The notes under the pieces: generated by a model | The model's database searches: none | The model's input: only the letters and a program-made list of their open reading frames with translations | What the model was told of the DNA's origin: nothing | Made by a program: the position numbers and the translations under genes | Shown: positions 32,949-44,972 of the stretch, piece by piece | How the letters are laid out: every line of letters begins with the position of its first letter | Position numbering within the stretch: position 1 is the stretch's first letter | Source of the DNA: Bedellia somnulentella | Lineage: Eukaryota; Arthropoda; Insecta; Lepidoptera; Bedelliidae | DNA length: 64,000 bases | Reading direction: 5' to 3' | Assembly: GCA_963576735.1 (NCBI GenBank) | Contig: OY755181.1 | Span: forward strand, 930,001 to 994,000

Positions 32949-33025
32949 AATGGCTGCCAGCGCGAAATTCTTCTATCCTTTATTTCTTTTACACGTTTTA
33001 GTAGTGTTTGCTGGCAGCCACACTA

Positions 33026-33520
33026 AAAAAAATATATTTGTACGATTAAGATCAAAATTGTTAAGCAACTCATGTTTTGTCGTGTCATGGTTTACTTATA
33101 TTATGTACATAATAGTGTGATCGGTGTATTAAAGCAGTAGTTGGCTTGTTTCCCTCACCCAAGTCTTTTTGCAATTTGTTAACCGATGTTTAAAATTAAA
33201 GAGATAGTACAAAACAGATATCGTTTAACAGATATACTTAACATTCTGTCTGTTCTTTGTATTGGAAATTCATCTGATTCATATTCATTTTCAACCACTC
33301 GCAATAAATTATTCCTGGAAAATGGAAATGTGTTCTAAGTAAAGCTACACTTTCTGAAAATAAAGTAATAAAATACTAGCTGGTAACAAAGAAACGCAAA
33401 TTTGTTTCGTATGTTAAACGGAAATATCTATGTTCATAATTCCAATTCCCAAAACAACACAAGTGAATCTGAGTAACAACTTTGAAGAATAAAGTGAAGA
33501 ACCTTGTTTTTTGGTTTCAG
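33026..33520. other. End of intron 3, no recognised repeat
   Basis: AT-rich. It ends in TTGTTTTTTGGTTTCAG, the acceptor of receptor exon D. Confidence 0.45.
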
Positions 33521-33598
33521 GTATATAAATGGAGAACGAGAGATTTGCTTCATAAAGTGGCCTGACGGCAGCTACCCCACATCGCGAACAGATTACAT
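33521..33598 (+). CDS. Receptor exon D: ECL2
   Basis: A 78-base exon. The first G completes a Lys codon, then YINGEREICFIKWPDGSYP and TSRTDY. The Cys is the ECL2 partner of the TM3 disulphide, and WPDG after it is typical of tachykinin receptors. Donor AT|GTGAGT, phase 2. Reading through the donor gives an early stop. Confidence 0.9.
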
Positions 33599-35050
33599 GT
33601 GAGTTGTAGAATGTATTATTTCATCACGTAGTATCTCTATATAGTCTGTGATTTCATCTGAGATATTTCATTAAAGATGGTGATGCACTTGGCTTGCCAT
33701 GGGTGCTACGCAAAAAATTATGACATTTGTTGTCTAGTATATAAGTAACTAGCTTCTGGCGATGGAGGTTGCGGTTTTAAATCCCTATGAGTGTAAAAAT
33801 GAGTAAAGGTATAACAAGAGAGGTCCAGAATGCCTTCACTGGGTAAAGAGTACGCTTGTAACCGTTTTGCGTGAAATTCACTGTTCATGATTAACCACAA
33901 CTCAACCATGTAGGTTTCTTTCTACTCTATGTCTTATTCGTAATTTTTCCTTTTGTATTTTATTTAGTATCTTTGGTAGAAAATGGTTGAACCATGTTTT
34001 TTAAGGCTACATAGGTAACCTCTATTAAAACGTGACAGCCGAATAGCGAGAAAGACGTGACTCAGAAATAATCAAACAACATTGGGTCACAGTAAAAGTT
34101 GTACAGTAGGAGCAAACTTTTCCATTAATCCAAATAACTTTGAGCAGTTTATTAGTCTTATGCTATTCACTTAATGTTATCTACAAACTAAAAATATCGA
34201 AATGTAAAAATAATAATATAACTATCCTTATAAACAGACAAAAGGAGAGAAATCGTGATTGACAAAATACCCATTTCTTGCCGAAATAGGCAGAGTTTTA
34301 TTTATCAAACGCATTAAAAATGCAATTCAGAATTATATAATGACGCTTTTTTGACGTCCGCTGCATTTTATGAAAATTTGAATGTCTTAACAAAAAATGA
34401 ATAAATCACTGTCATTTTTGATAAGGACTTAAGGCTAAATACAAACGATTGTTTCAAATATTAATTTTTATTTCATAAAAACCGTATAGGCTCTACTGGC
34501 ATAACATACATGTAAGCTCATTATGTGTCTATATACGCGTAGCTTTAAGATCTGTAACTTTGATGTCTAACTTTTCAATATATATTTATATTTCAATAAA
34601 ACTAAATAAACTACATATTTCCTGCGCGCGCGTTTTTTCCGTCCCTGTCACTCTCAGTAAATTTGACATAAGAGTGAGCGCAATAGCTGCAAAATGCGGG
34701 GAGGCCCTTAAATATAATACGAAAATAAATAACTAACCCATTTTATTAAACTTAAAAAGTCATTTTCCCTCAGAGTTTTTCCTAGTAACATTACACGATT
34801 TATATGATATTAAATTTTAAACTCTATCAGGTCATCTCAATGTCATTCTAATTTCGCATTGCGACGTGACTCACACTTGCATACAACTCAAACGGACATT
34901 GAGAAGCTGGTGTAATTGAATTTGCAACATTTCATCTGTTCAAACTGACTACCAAGTTAAGGCTTTTAATTGACACGCGAATCAACAGTACTAGAGTTGA
35001 CTGGAAGCCGGATTGTAGTGAATCTACTTTTCTTTAAACTAGATTTATTA
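33599..35050. other. Intron 4, left part
   Basis: AT-rich with no domain-bearing frame. A faint SINE-like stretch lies near 33840-33920 (AACCACAACTCAACCATGTA), too decayed to call. Confidence 0.4.
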
Positions 35051-35403
35051 AGCAACCGTGATAGCCCAGTGGGTTATCGTGCAAACGACTAGTGTTCAAA
35101 TCCTGGGTCGGGCCTACACCAATTTGTCTTTTCTAAAGACATATGTGTGGTTAATTTATCATGGTTGTTAACGGTGAGGGAAAACATCGTGAGGAAACCC
35201 ACATGGCTGAGTTGTACTTAGTCATGTGACAGTGTATTCGTACAAAATCGGCAATAAGCCTGCCCCCTATCACGTGAGTACACTGTCCATGCAAAATGTG
35301 GGTACTCTGAGCACCAGGTGACAAAGTCACGTGATGTTCAGAAGTATAAGTACCTCTGCCAACCCCTTCGGGGATATTCGGCGTGAACGTTTATGTTTAT
35401 GTT
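35051..35403 (+). mobile_element. tRNA-headed SINE with target-site duplication
   Basis: Flanked by a perfect 11-bp duplication (TAGATTTATTA at 35040-35050 and 35404-35414). The head lacks the TAGAACACC stretch; the body and the CCCCTTCGGGG/GGCGTGAACG/TTATG tail are intact. Confidence 0.92.
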
Positions 35404-35540
35404 TAGATTTATTATATTTTTAATTAATATCATGATTACTGATGTGCAAGGATCAGGCTTGCCAGGTTATTACCGTACATAGCAGTCTAAGACTAGTCAA
35501 TACGAATTTCTTAACAATAAATAAAGGAAACCGTTATGCC

Positions 35541-35786
35541 GTGTAGTGCCGGCTTAGAATTTCGCAACTCTATTCTACCCACGGGTGTCGTAAGAGGCTA
35601 CTAAGGGTATTGGGGCTTTTTTATTGGATTTTTGGGCGATGCGGTTGGAGACCCATCAACAAAAACCTTTATTATACGATCTTTTCCCCCCTCAACTTCC
35701 AAAAGTGGCTGAGGAATTTATAATACCTTAGCTCTGGCTACCCCTTCTAGGGAATTATAGCCGTGAGTATATGTATGTATGTATAT
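35541..35786 (+). mobile_element. Short RTE-derived element, complete
   Basis: GTGTAGTGCCGGCTTAGAAT start, GCGATGCGGTTGGAGACCCA, AGCTCTGGCTACCCCTTCTA and CCGTGAGTATATGTATGTAT end. Confidence 0.92.
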
Positions 35787-35787
35787 A

Positions 35788-35945
35788 TGTAAATAAAGGA
35801 AAGAAAAACTTCGACACAGGCGGGAACCAAACCCGCGACCTCGGGTATACGCCCCCGTCGCTCTGCCAATTGAAATACCGTGTCAATGGCTGCCAGTGCG
35901 AAATTCCTCTATCCTTTGTATCTTTTACACTCTTAAAAATTTCTT
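35788..35945 (-). mobile_element. tRNA-like SINE unit, single copy
   Basis: AATAAAGGAAAGAAAAACTT then a tRNA-like block in reverse at 35812-35884 (the B box is damaged: GGGAACCAAACCC), then GTGCGAAATTCCTCTATCC. Related to the trimer at 32204. Confidence 0.75.
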
Positions 35946-36216
35946 GCCTTACAGGCACACCGTTACTCAAAAGTTCACTTGATATTAGTTTAAGACACAT
36001 TTATGTAGGGCCAATTGAGTCATGAAACCCATGCGCTTCTCTGAAACGAAGGAAGTGTTTATTCCTAAAGTTTTAAGAAAATAACTATTTGCTGTCTTTT
36101 TATATACAATTTGTTTGGTTTTCAGGTTTATCATAATAAAAAAAACAGACATAATATTTACGCCCACTTGGAACTGAAATTGGGGGAATTGTTCTATATT
36201 GTTTTTTTTTTCCCAG

Positions 36217-36364
36217 CTACAACCTAATATTCGTGGGCGTAACGTACTTGGTGCCCACCGGCGTGATGGTGTGGGCGTACGCTCGGATGAGTTCGGCGCT
36301 GCGAGCTCGCGCCGTAGGAGAGTGCACGCACCATCAGATGCAAGTTGTCAGGGCTAAGAGAAAG
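36217..36364 (+). CDS. Receptor exon E: TM5 and ICL3
   Basis: Acceptor TTTTTTTTTTCCCAG. Reads YNLIFVGVTYLVPTGVMVWA, with Pro in TM5, then YARMSSALRARAVG, ECTHHQMQVVRAKRK, a basic third intracellular loop. It ends in phase 0 at AAAG|GTCAGT. Confidence 0.92.
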
Positions 36365-36824
36365 GTCAGTTTGTATTCATTAAAGTGATCCACTCGAACA
36401 CGGACTACGTCAAATTCATGTGTCTTTTTGAATGTTTTAAATAAAACATCATTCATTTTTGCTTCAAGTTTTGTGAATTTGATTTTTCTGATTGGTTCAA
36501 ATATACTATTATCATGTCTTCAAGATGTTTTCAGTACAATTATTTATTTATTTGAGAAACAAACGGTACACAATATTTAAATCAACAGAAAAATACAAAA
36601 ACGTTCTAGACCTATAAAGTTTCTACCAATAGTTACATGGTTGATATAAAAAATCGCAAATTAAAATAAGTATTGAAAAAAAATGTACGTCGGCACTGAT
36701 ATTGAATATTTATAGAGATGAATTCATTTAAATGCATCAGGTTGTCATCCCCACCAGACCAAACGAATATAATTATCAACCTTAAAACAGCAACAACACA
36801 TATATTTTTTTCATTTTCCACCAC

Positions 36825-37004
36825 CTGGCGAAGGTGCTTGACTGACTACTAGACTCCCTTCTTGATGAATATCTTCACCTTCATGATACACAGTTTGGGT
36901 TCCGCCGGGGTCTTCCAACTGAGAGTGCTATACTCTGCCTGAAGCACACATTACAATATTACACGCAGCGTAGGACGCCTGTATACGCGTGTTTCCTAGA
37001 CCTA
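36825..37004 (+). mobile_element. LINE fragment, left half of interrupted element
   Basis: Encodes LHLHDTQFGFRRGLPTESAI and LCLKHTLQYYTQRRTPVYAC then FLDL, the RT region up to box A. The frame stops at 37004 exactly where another LINE begins. The partner continues at 37784. Confidence 0.85.
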
Positions 37005-37783
37005 TAGTTTTCGTCTTACAAAAGCGAGCTATCCGATCTATTTACATGTTGAGGTCGAGGTATTCGTTGCGCGAAAAATTTAAAGATATTGGCATTTTAA
37101 CTGTCCCTTGCCAATACATATTTGAGAATTTAATGTATGCTAAAAAGAATATATGTCAATTTAGTAAAGTTAGTGATAGGCATACTGTTAACACTCGAAA
37201 TAAGGACAAACTTAACGTACCGAAGTGGAGACTTAATAAAGTAAGTAACTCCTTTATGGGACTATCCCTCCAAATGTTCAACAAACTTCATTCTGACATG
37301 TTGGAATTGCCTGTGGCATCTTTTAAAAAGGCAATTAAAGCAATGCTTTTAAAGAAATCTTACTACAGTGTTCAAGATTTTTTAAACGACAAGCACCCAA
37401 CGCGCACATGACCGTGTCCGTAAAGCTATAAATCTTCCCTCGTTATTCCCAGGAATAATTGTCTGGTGAGGATTTTTCTTCTCAAGTTATGTGATTGGTT
37501 TTTTGTGATGGACAATATATTTTTATTATGTCAAACAAGCGTTTGGTTTTGTCGCATAGAAAATCTTTTATAAAGTAAAAACATGTTAATAAACTGAAAT
37601 TGTACAAACCATGTTTTGAAAAAATGAAAAAATGTGAATGTAAAGAGTTTCTTTGTTGCTTCTTCTCTTTACGAACACCTTCCGAAGCAACGGACTAATG
37701 ATAAATTTAAAAACATTTGACGTTCAAAAAATGATAGTTTTTAACTTAATTTTGAAGAATAAACTTTTTGACTTTTGACTTTA
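37005..37783 (+). mobile_element. CR1/Jockey-like LINE 3' piece nested in another LINE
   Basis: Open from about 36989 to 37411 with FVLQKRAIRSIYMLRSRYS, ILTVPCQYIFENLMYAKKNI and KSYYSVQDFLND before the stop, the same C-terminus as at 17718 and 52150. A 3' UTR follows and ends in TTTTTGACTTTTGACTTTA. Its two edges abut the halves of another LINE. Confidence 0.85.
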
Positions 37784-38810
37784 TCGCGAGCGTTCGACAC
37801 TGTGTCCTACGATGTGCTTTGGGACAAGCTGCGGGGGAGGGATGTGCCGGCGGAACTGTTATGGATTTTTCAGTTTTGGTATGGAAATCAAGATAACCGG
37901 GTTAGGTGAGACAGTAAACTTTCAGAGTCTTTCAGGCTAGGGTATGGGGTAAGGCAAGGTGGACTTACGTCTACCAAATTGCGATACAGGCATTGCCTAG
38001 TGCAGCGAACTAGTAAAAGCGTGTATGTAGCTGTAATCACTTATGTTAATAAAGTCTTTTTTTTATTTGTTTAACGATTTGTTAAATGACCTGATCGTTG
38101 GGCTCAGCAGCAAACGCATCGGATGTCGCGTGGATGATGTTACTATAAATAACATCAGTTACGCTGATGATATGGTGTTGCTGACACCATCGGTCAGTGC
38201 TCTGACCTGTTTGCTGAGCTGTTTTATATGTGTGAAGAGTACGCTTTGAAGCACGTTTGGCGTATAATCACAAGAAGTGCGAGTACATGGTGTTCAAGGC
38301 TGTCGGTGGAAATATTCCTGATCATGTTCCAACTTTTCAATTAAATGGTGTTGAGCTTAAACGAGTGTACCAATTTAAATATTTGGGACACTTTATTACC
38401 GCCGACCATAAGGACCATGCAGACATAGCGAGGGAACGAAGGGCGATGGCAGTCAGGTGTAATATGCTGGTACGCAGGTTTGCGCGTTGTAGTCAGTCTA
38501 TTAAAATAACATTGTTTGAATCTTATTGTCAAGTCTTCTACAAGTGCAGCCTGTGGGCCAGCTTTACACAAAAGGCGGTCAACGCTCTACGCGTTTAGTA
38601 CAACAATGGATTCAGAATGTTGTTGGAGCTGCCTCGCTTCTGCAGCGCATCTGGTATGTTTGCCGCGGCGCGCACTAACGACTTTTACGCGATAATGCGC
38701 AAAAAGGCAGCATCATTGCTCGATAGAGTTCAGGCCAGCTCTAACTCCATTCTGAAAACCACCGCATGAAGGTAAGACTCGCCAATCATTCGCCATCTCT
38801 CCAATATATT
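37784..38810 (+). mobile_element. LINE, right half of interrupted element
   Basis: Resumes with SRAFDTVSYDVLWDKLR, then a decayed box B at 37945 (GVRQGGL-like), INNISYADDMVLLTP (catalytic YADD, 38140-38190), a frameshift near 38240, CEYMVFKAVGG, YQFKYLGHFIT, and a C-terminus with LPRFCSASGMFAAARTND. Several stops. A 3' copy of this family lies at 16024 and another at 47292. Confidence 0.88.
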
Positions 38811-39545
38811 GGTTGGGGGGAATATGGGGCAAATTGATCGCAACTAAATACATATTTGTTTGAATGTAAGATTTAATTTAATTTTGATTTACATTGTAAT
38901 TTATTTTAATTATAATTTTATTTAAATGGTTGTTTATTTTAATTTTTGAATTAGTGTAATTGTAAATCTGATTTTATTTAAATTTTCAATACTATTATAG
39001 CCCCTAAGTGTCACTAATACAAATGGATCCATTGTTACCCGAATAAATAAATAAATAATTATATTGCTTATGTCTTTTTGACTCTCACCTCTCCCATGGC
39101 CGAAAAATAAATAAAAAATTTGAAGAGGTGTTTTTACGTCTGCCACCTTCACACCAATGGTCTATGACATGCCCAGATATCGGTATGTTTCAGCCTCGGA
39201 GATTGCCCTCAAATGATTGGTGCCGACATAGTCACCATCAGAGCGCATGAGTTCATTGTTTTTTTTTTTTTCCATATTTGTAAGAGTAGATTTCTTCAAA
39301 ATTGTTCTCTTTACTTTTTGTTTTATTTATTGGCATAGTTTATTTTAAATTAAAAAGATTATTGTGAGCCAAGAGCATTGTTGAAGAAACATTTGTAAGC
39401 TGGCACTGATTTAATGCAGTGTTTGAAGCCTATAGCACAGTTAACGTCTATTATAGGCATCGTCCATATGTCCAATTTCACAATGTATTTTTCATATATT
39501 GTATGTTAGCTGATTTGTATTAGGCTTAATTACTTAATAAACTTT
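38811..39545. other. Intron sequence without recognised feature
   Basis: AT-rich. ATAAATAAATAAATAATT near 39043 and a poly-T run at 39258-39270. No domain-bearing frame. Confidence 0.4.
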
Positions 39546-41775
39546 ACTTTACATGCCCCTTCTCGACATGGATGACCGCACGTTTCTCAACCCCGAGCTC
39601 CATCTTGACGGAACTACTGAAATCATTAGTGATTGTCAGCTGCTTCGCTAATCTGTCAGCTGTGGGGGCGTAAAGCTTCAGGTCATCCATATAAAGGAGA
39701 TGAGGCATCCGTGCTCCGCCTCTCTGAAACTAAAAGCCCGTCCCCTGAATCCTCCAACAGTGTATAAAGAGGATTCAGGGCCAAGCAAAACCAAGTGGAC
39801 TCAGGCGATTGCCCTGGAAAATCCCTCGCCTTATATCAATTTGGTCATCCGCGTCCGTCATCCGCTGACCGTCTAAACTCAGGATCGTTCTCCAGCACCT
39901 TATATACAGCCCGGGGAAGTGTCGAACTGAACTATCAATTTTTTACAGCTCAAGGGCCCTCATGCGCCTTGCATGAGGTACCGAATCGAATGCCTTCCTG
40001 TAGTCTATCCAGCCAGCGGAGAAGTTCTGACGGTTGCGTTTGACCAGTTGGTGTACGACCACATTAATGCGTAGCAGCTCCTTGCTCCCGCGACTACCGC
40101 CCCTACATCCGTTCTGAGCTCCAGAGATCACAATGTTATCAACAATGTGTTGAGTCATCTTGGAGCTCAGAAAGGATGTCAAGGTCTTGTAAATTGAGAC
40201 AAGACAAGTTATGGGGCGATATTGTGATGGATCTGCGGGAGCATCGCTCTTTGGAGCTAAATAAGTGACCCCAGCAGTCAAGAAGTTTGGGAGCAGCCAT
40301 CACATCCTCCTCGGATATGTTGACGGGGTTCATAGGCGCTATGGGTTCGCACGCTCCCTTGACCGCCTCGAACCATTGGCCGTCTTCGTGATCGACAGGA
40401 AGCGACCAAAGCCCACACCAAAAGGCGACTACTTCTGCTTTTTCTGGTCACTCACGAAGTTGGTACCACTTTACCCTTTCAGAATATCGCCTTATACGCT
40501 TACCCCAAGCAGCTATCTTCTGCTTCAGATCATCGATGCGCTCCACCAGTCTACAGGCAAACTCCGGTGAGTTATCAAAGACATTCTCACCGGGGAATGC
40601 CTCCCTGACGAAGCGCACTACCCTCGGCCTATTGTTGCCTGATCTGAAGCTGGTCAGTTTGCCGATGAGGACTCTGGCCTTTGCGATACGGCTTTCAATC
40701 CGCCTCATCCAGGCTGGCCTAGTTTTAGTCCTGGAATTAGTACTGCCAGCCTGGCGGGAGCCACCAGCTCTTGTGGGCGGCATCATGACGCCGACAAATT
40801 GACAAACTGTCATTGCGGCGCCAAAGAGAATTGAATTAGTATCCCAAAGGTCCATGCTGCTCTCTAAAAATGAGGGCAGCATTTTATTGACGGCCTCAAC
40901 GAAATCCCGAACCTTGATGCTGAGAGGAACTCGGGGCAGCCTCGGCCTCCTTTCGAAAGGCACTTGGCGATATTTCAGGATCGTCTGTTCGAGTGCGCTT
41001 CTCACCAAATCCAAATCCAGGGAGACTATCCCCAATCGCTTTCCGCAATACCCAAATCCGGCAGGTTAGTAAATGGCTCTCCGTACTTCCTGTTCAGGGA
41101 CTGGGGGGAGAACCTGCATGGGTGGCTCTTCGTCCAGCGGAGGAACAGCCTCGGGTTGCAATTGTTCGAGTTCCGAACTCGGTCCGCCAGGTTTTGTTCT
41201 GTGAAGGTCAAATTGGGCTCCAGCCGCAGATATTCGCGGTACATTGCTGCCCGATAACCCGTCCGTCCAGTTCTTGAACCCGAGGCCCACAGATAGGCCC
41301 GCATGGCATTCATATCGACCGTCCATGCCATGCGGCGCCTTGTTCCACCAGCGGCGGGCACCGATTGCTGGGACTGAGTTGCCTCAGTCCCAGCAATCGG
41401 TGCCAAGCCATCTGGTGGCTGAGGTGATTGCGCAGACCAACCAGGTGGTCGGGCCGGTCTGCGGCGGCTGGGGGACCGCATGCTGCCACGTCCAGACCCA
41501 GCTCCGGACGCGCCCCAGCGATAGCCTCCGGGGAGCGGCCCTATTCGCTCATCGTTTCTATTTTCTTCCATTTTACGATGAGCGAAGATTCACCCGGGGT
41601 TTCACTCATTTGCCCTGGGGAGACCGTTGTTACCCTATTTTCCGCTGAGACTAGTTTGTAGACACGGTCAACACCTGCAAACTCAAGCGCTGACTATTTG
41701 CACCACTGGAATGGCAAGCTGATGAATATATCATCCTGCCATTCCAACAGTGGGCGGTGGGGTCGTCACATCCCT
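39546..41775 (-). mobile_element. R4/Dong-like LINE, broken
   Basis: On the - strand the N-terminal region (41571-41026) is rich in Arg, Gly and Pro, then comes a second frame (41035-40448) with LRLPRVPLSIKVRDFVEAVN-like sequence and TKTRPAWMRRIESRIAKARV. The RT starts in 40281-39943: YLAPKSDAPADPSQYRPITC, AGWIDYRKAFDSVPHA (box A). It continues to about 39560 in another frame with RRGIFQGNRLSPL (box B), PLYMDDLKLYAP (catalytic YMDD) and a C-terminal scrap. FQG and YMDD boxes are typical of the R4/Dong clade. GC content is well above the surroundings. The endonuclease end is missing. Confidence 0.8.
41357..41404. repeat. Perfect 22-bp palindrome with 4-base loop
   Basis: Arms 41357-41378 and 41383-41404 (GGCACCGATTGCTGGGACTG plus AG, and its reverse complement) around TTGC, inside the N-terminal region of the R4/Dong-like LINE. 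In that frame the arms encode part of the Pro/Thr/Ser-rich segment. Confidence 0.95.
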
Positions 41776-42445
41776 ACGCCATATAAAAAAATATAATTAT
41801 TATTATCAATGGGGAACAGACATATTATTCAAACCCATTCCTTCTGAAATAGCACTCTTTCGAACTGATATATCGCTATTTATAACGAAAATATATTACA
41901 ACAACGTTTAAAAGAATACTAAAACTATTAGCAATTTTCAATGAACCTCATGTATAAACTTACTCATAAATCTTTTGGAGAACATCAATAGCTCAAGGAA
42001 GCTTGTATTAAAGTGAATTTCTGATATTCTGTATAAACACAACTAACTTGGAAGTTAAAATTTGCTGTCCAAAAATATAATTTTAATAAACAAAAACGAT
42101 CTCAAGCAACATAAAACGAACGTGATTAAACTTAATGTAGAGGAACTACATAAATAAAACTTCGGATGAAATCTCAAAAAGTTCATTGACTGCGTGGTTA
42201 ATGATCTAAAAACCCATCAAGATAAATTTCTGAGTGACTGAGAAATAATTCACTCGTGTGAATGATGCGAAATTGTAGCTGTCGAAATTGTTTATCAGCT
42301 GTAAATACTTTTTCATTTATTCATACTTTATGCCATGCATTTCGATCGGAAATCAGAATAATACATGTGGGTTTCCGCAGTGACCTCGGTATTTTTCCTT
42401 ATCACTCACTTTCTTAGTCACTTGAGTTTATTATTATTTATTAGT
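41776..42445. other. Intron sequence without recognised feature
   Basis: AT-rich, no coding or repeat signal that I recognise. Confidence 0.4.
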
Positions 42446-42697
42446 TTATCATGGTTTTTAACGGTGAGGGAAAACATCGTGAGGAAACCCACATGGCTGA
42501 GTTGTACTTAGTCATGTGACAGTGTATTCGTACAAAACGGCGATAGGCCTGCCCCCTATCACGTGAGTACACTGTCCATGTAAAACGTGGGTACTCTGAA
42601 CACCAGGTGACAAATTCACTTGATGTTCAGAAGTATTAGTACCTCTGCCAACCCCTTCGGGGATATTCGGCGTGAACGTTTATGTTATGTTATGTTG
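42446..42697 (+). mobile_element. tRNA-headed SINE, 5' truncated
   Basis: Begins in the body at TTTATCATGG and runs to CCCCTTCGGGG, GGCGTGAACG and TTATGTTATGTT. The tRNA-like head is missing, as expected for 5' truncation. Confidence 0.9.
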
Positions 42698-43074
42698 AGT
42701 AATAAGTAAAAATAGACAAATAAATCTAACCATCCAACAATAACCTAAAAACACTGTTTCTCTAGTAACATCGCACGATACCCTAGGGAAGAAATGGGTT
42801 AGCGTCAAATAAAACAGACACTAAATTGCTAATATGTTACTCTGGTATTATTCTGGTTTATACCCTACTATTCTATATTATAATCAACTTAGTTAATTCA
42901 ACTGTAATTTAACTAAACCGCTGATAACTAATCTCCCAGATACTACTGGGCTAAATTGTGGTTATGTCGGAATCACGTGAATTTCAGATATACGTATGGT
43001 ATCATGTCAGTTAAGTGATAATTAATGCAGTAGTATATGCAACTTTGCAGAGTAGACTGGTTATATTAAATTAC

Positions 43075-43889
43075 TAGTGGATCGTCCCAGCTTCGCACGG
43101 GTAGCGTTGTTTTTTAAATATCTGAGGTTCCTTTCTTTAGTCACTGCTCAAGCATTGTGAAATTCAGCGCAATGTTTTCAATTTATTAAATTTATAGCAC
43201 TCCCTAAACAGTGTAGTTTGGTGATTTTTAATGCGCTTTAATGAACGGTTCAGTATTTCCGTTTAGTAGCAAATTTTGGAATAAAACGCTATGAAGTATT
43301 TATAACAATCTAAAAATAAATCATTACGTGTTGTAGGATGCAACTACTGGCGCCGTCTAGAATGTTATATGTAAATTAGTAACGATTCGGTTTTGGTCAC
43401 AGGCGCGATGGCTTATTTTATGTATAATTTCGGTGTTTCTCTACCGATTTCTATGATTCTTTTTTTATTGAATAGGTAATAATGCTACCTTTTTTAAATT
43501 AGGGATGAGTGAGAGGTTTACAAACGTAAGAGAAAACAAATATAATCAGAATGTTCCGAACTGCTAAGCTATCAGGAATTACACGTGTTATTGTGAGTCA
43601 ACCGTAAAAGATAGACATAAACTGTTGATGATTTTTTTTTAGATAATTTTATGAAGAATATTTCCGTCATACATGATTTCTATGTAAGTTTAACCATTAA
43701 GGCTGCACACGCGACGGAAGCTTAAAAAATGTAGTAACTTCTCCCGTTTTCCCAAAATTTCCCAAAATTCCCCTTTACTACTCTGCTGGAAAGTATACAA
43801 AAACCTGCGCAGGAGTATGGAGAATAATTATACCAAGTTTCGTTAAAATCTGTCGAGTAGTTTTTGTTTCCATAAGGAACATACAAACC

Positions 43890-43935
<46 letters not shown>

Positions 43936-44054
43936 AATTTTACTGATTGCATTTTTGGCATCAGTATCGATCCCTAATCACCACCTGATAGTTATTTTGA
44001 AAATATATTTCATGTACAGAATTGACCTCTCTACAGATTTATTATAAGTATAGA
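43075..44054. mobile_element. Helitron-like repeat, copy 2
   Basis: CTAGTGGATCGTCCCAGCTT start, CACACGCGACGGAAGC, TTTCGTTAAAATCTGTCGAG, a (GACA)n tract at 43891-43932, and CAGATTTATTATAAGTATAG end. In reverse sense the ends are A-TC and CTAG-T, the signature of Helitron insertion between A and T. Nearly identical to 48001-48982. Confidence 0.75.
43891..43932. repeat. (GACA)n microsatellite
   Basis: About ten tandem ACAG units inside the Helitron-like repeat. Confidence 0.95.
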
Positions 44055-44179
44055 TGATAAATACACAATCTGTAACTTTTTATCAAATCGTAAATGATCT
44101 TAGAATTCAATGTCTTTCAAACTATATAAACGTACACACCGTATGTCCCAACGGAGGGCAGATTTAAAAGTACTTTCAC

Positions 44180-44240
44180 TTCCAGAGTATCCATGTTTTA
44201 CTTGGACAGTACACTCACGTGACAGGTGCATGCCTATATA
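44180..44240 (-). mobile_element. Scrap of tRNA-headed SINE body
   Basis: CAGAGTATCCATGTTTTACT and GTACACTCACGTGACAGG, a diverged reverse piece of the SINE. Confidence 0.5.
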
Positions 44241-44370
44241 TATAATCATTCAGACAATAGTTTACAGATATAGGCCTTTTATATCTCCGAACTAACGGCT
44301 ACAGATAATTAATGTCCTGTTATGTAGAACAAGCTAGATTTATTTAATTATGTTTTCCTAGAAAAGCTTG

Positions 44371-44440
44371 TAAATGTGGCTGAAATATATTAAATTATTA
44401 AGCTCTGGTTATTTGTTTTTGGGATTGATAGCCGTGAATA
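44371..44440 (+). mobile_element. Short RTE-derived element, 3' scrap
   Basis: TGTGGCTGAAATATAT, AAGCTCTGGTTAT and GGGATTGATAGCCGTGAATA, a decayed 3' half. Confidence 0.55.
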
Positions 44441-44972
44441 TAGGTTAGTAAAGGAAATATAGAACAAATTAATGAAAGACTTTCAACGACGTGTTATGAA
44501 ATTAATGGATCCATTCGGAAGCAAGTTTATATGAAACAAATAATTATATTTTTTCTTTACCTTTCCTTGAAGTACTCACGTACGACATTTATTGGTCCGG
44601 TCATTTCCGAACATTTGGATTAGATTTTTAGACGTTTGCTATATCATTCAGGAAAAAAAGATCGTTCCTATACATTTATTGTAAAGAAAAAACGACATTT
44701 CTATATAGGGACATATTATACACAGACCAAGTTAGCCCCAAACTAGCTACACTAACTCAACGATATATTTAATATCTATATAATACACATATAAATAATT
44801 AATATTTTTTATTTTATTTTTATTCTTCCATGCGTTTAACATAAAATATAAAAATTACGGATGTTGTACAATCATTTTAGAAAAAAAATGTTGAGTAATT
44901 TTGAATATGAAATAGTTTTTTTATGATTTTCCTAAATAAGTTAGGATATGATTAAAAATGTACGTACGTGCT

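Larger units (their letters stand above)
32204..33025 (-). repeat. Tandem trimer of a tRNA-like SINE unit
   Basis: Three head-to-tail units of about 312-324 bp. Each has AATAAAGAATAAATAAAGGA, a tRNA-like block on the - strand (32240-32312, 32564-32636, 32876-32948) and CGCGAAATTCTTCTATCC. The first two units continue through TTCGGAAGGCCACTTGTC to GTTCATGAAAACC-type sequence. Blocks 2 and 3 are identical or nearly so. Perfect 21-bp inverted repeats (TACCGTGTCAATGGCTGCCA and one base more) sit at 32304-32324 and 32374-32394. Confidence 0.88.

Noticed and set aside
32204..33025. CRISPR-like array
   Set aside because: The repeat unit is over 300 bp with no short spacers, and the surroundings are eukaryotic. 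It is a tandem SINE.
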